Shown here: positions 6,222 to 6,263 of the stretch, piece by piece | Layout of the letters: each line of letters starts with the position of its first letter | Position numbering within the stretch: position 1 is the stretch's first letter | Origin: Chitinophaga pinensis | Lineage (GTDB): Bacteria > Bacteroidota > Bacteroidia > Flavobacteriales > Flavobacteriaceae | Assembly: GCA_943324925.2 (NCBI GenBank) | Contig: CALPNL020000114.1 | Coordinates: forward strand, 1-6,263 | Reading direction: 5' to 3' | Length of the DNA: 6,263 nt | Translations under genes and position numbers: made by a program | The notes under the pieces: generated by a model | What the model saw: only the letters and a program-made list of their open reading frames with translations | What the model was told of the DNA's origin: nothing | The model's database searches: none

Positions 6222-6242
6222 GTTTGTGTAAAATTTATATAT

Positions 6243-6263
6243 AAAAAAAGCCTACATTAGATT
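6243..6263 (-). terminator. Possible 3' half of a terminator of the upstream minus-strand gene (cut by window)
   Basis: Read on the minus strand, the last bases give AATCTAATGTAGGC followed by seven T (plus-strand A run 6243-6249). This looks like the descending arm and U tract of a Rho-independent terminator for a gene or small RNA beyond the right edge. The other arm is outside the window, so the hairpin itself cannot be confirmed. Confidence 0.4.

Overview
The window is a stretch of chromosome from a member of the Bacteroidota, most probably a Flavobacterium-like flavobacterium. The evidence is the strongly AT-rich intergenic DNA, A-rich start-codon contexts without Shine-Dalgarno sequences, a TAnnTTTG-type promoter element, signal peptides ending in FAQ or NAQ, a CarboxypepD_reg-like/DUF5686 protein and a PorT-type outer-membrane barrel. 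I see no tRNA, rRNA, CRISPR array, insertion sequence or phage gene.

Layout, left to right. (1) Positions 1-1545, minus strand: the N-terminal 515 codons of a secreted CarboxypepD_reg-like/DUF5686 protein whose C-terminus lies beyond the left edge. (2) 1612-2025, minus: aroQ, type II 3-dehydroquinate dehydratase of the shikimate pathway, probably co-transcribed with the DUF5686 gene. (3) 2026-2273: a 248-base AT-rich divergent intergenic region with several TTGTTAATAA elements. (4) 2274-2897 and 3074-3616, plus strand: two small secreted or outer-membrane proteins. Each forms its own unit, with its own upstream GTTAATAA-type repeats, start region and terminator. Their start regions and signal peptides are near copies and their terminators share one stem sequence, but their mature proteins do not look related. 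(5) 3689-4585, plus: xerD-type tyrosine recombinase with a complete catalytic set. (6) 4656-6221, minus: rny, RNase Y, convergent with xerD, with a hairpin and U-tract terminator in the gap. (7) 6222-6263: rny leader and what looks like the 3' half of another terminator, cut by the window edge.

The three named genes are conserved housekeeping functions (aromatic biosynthesis, chromosome dimer resolution, mRNA decay) and do not form a single pathway. The accessory part is the pair of outer-membrane genes between aroQ and xerD. I do not see a previously undescribed system. The most interesting signal is the shared 'chassis' of those two genes: a phased repeat block at the same distance from each start codon, a duplicated leader plus signal-peptide segment that stops at the predicted cleavage site, and matched terminators, all around dissimilar mature proteins.
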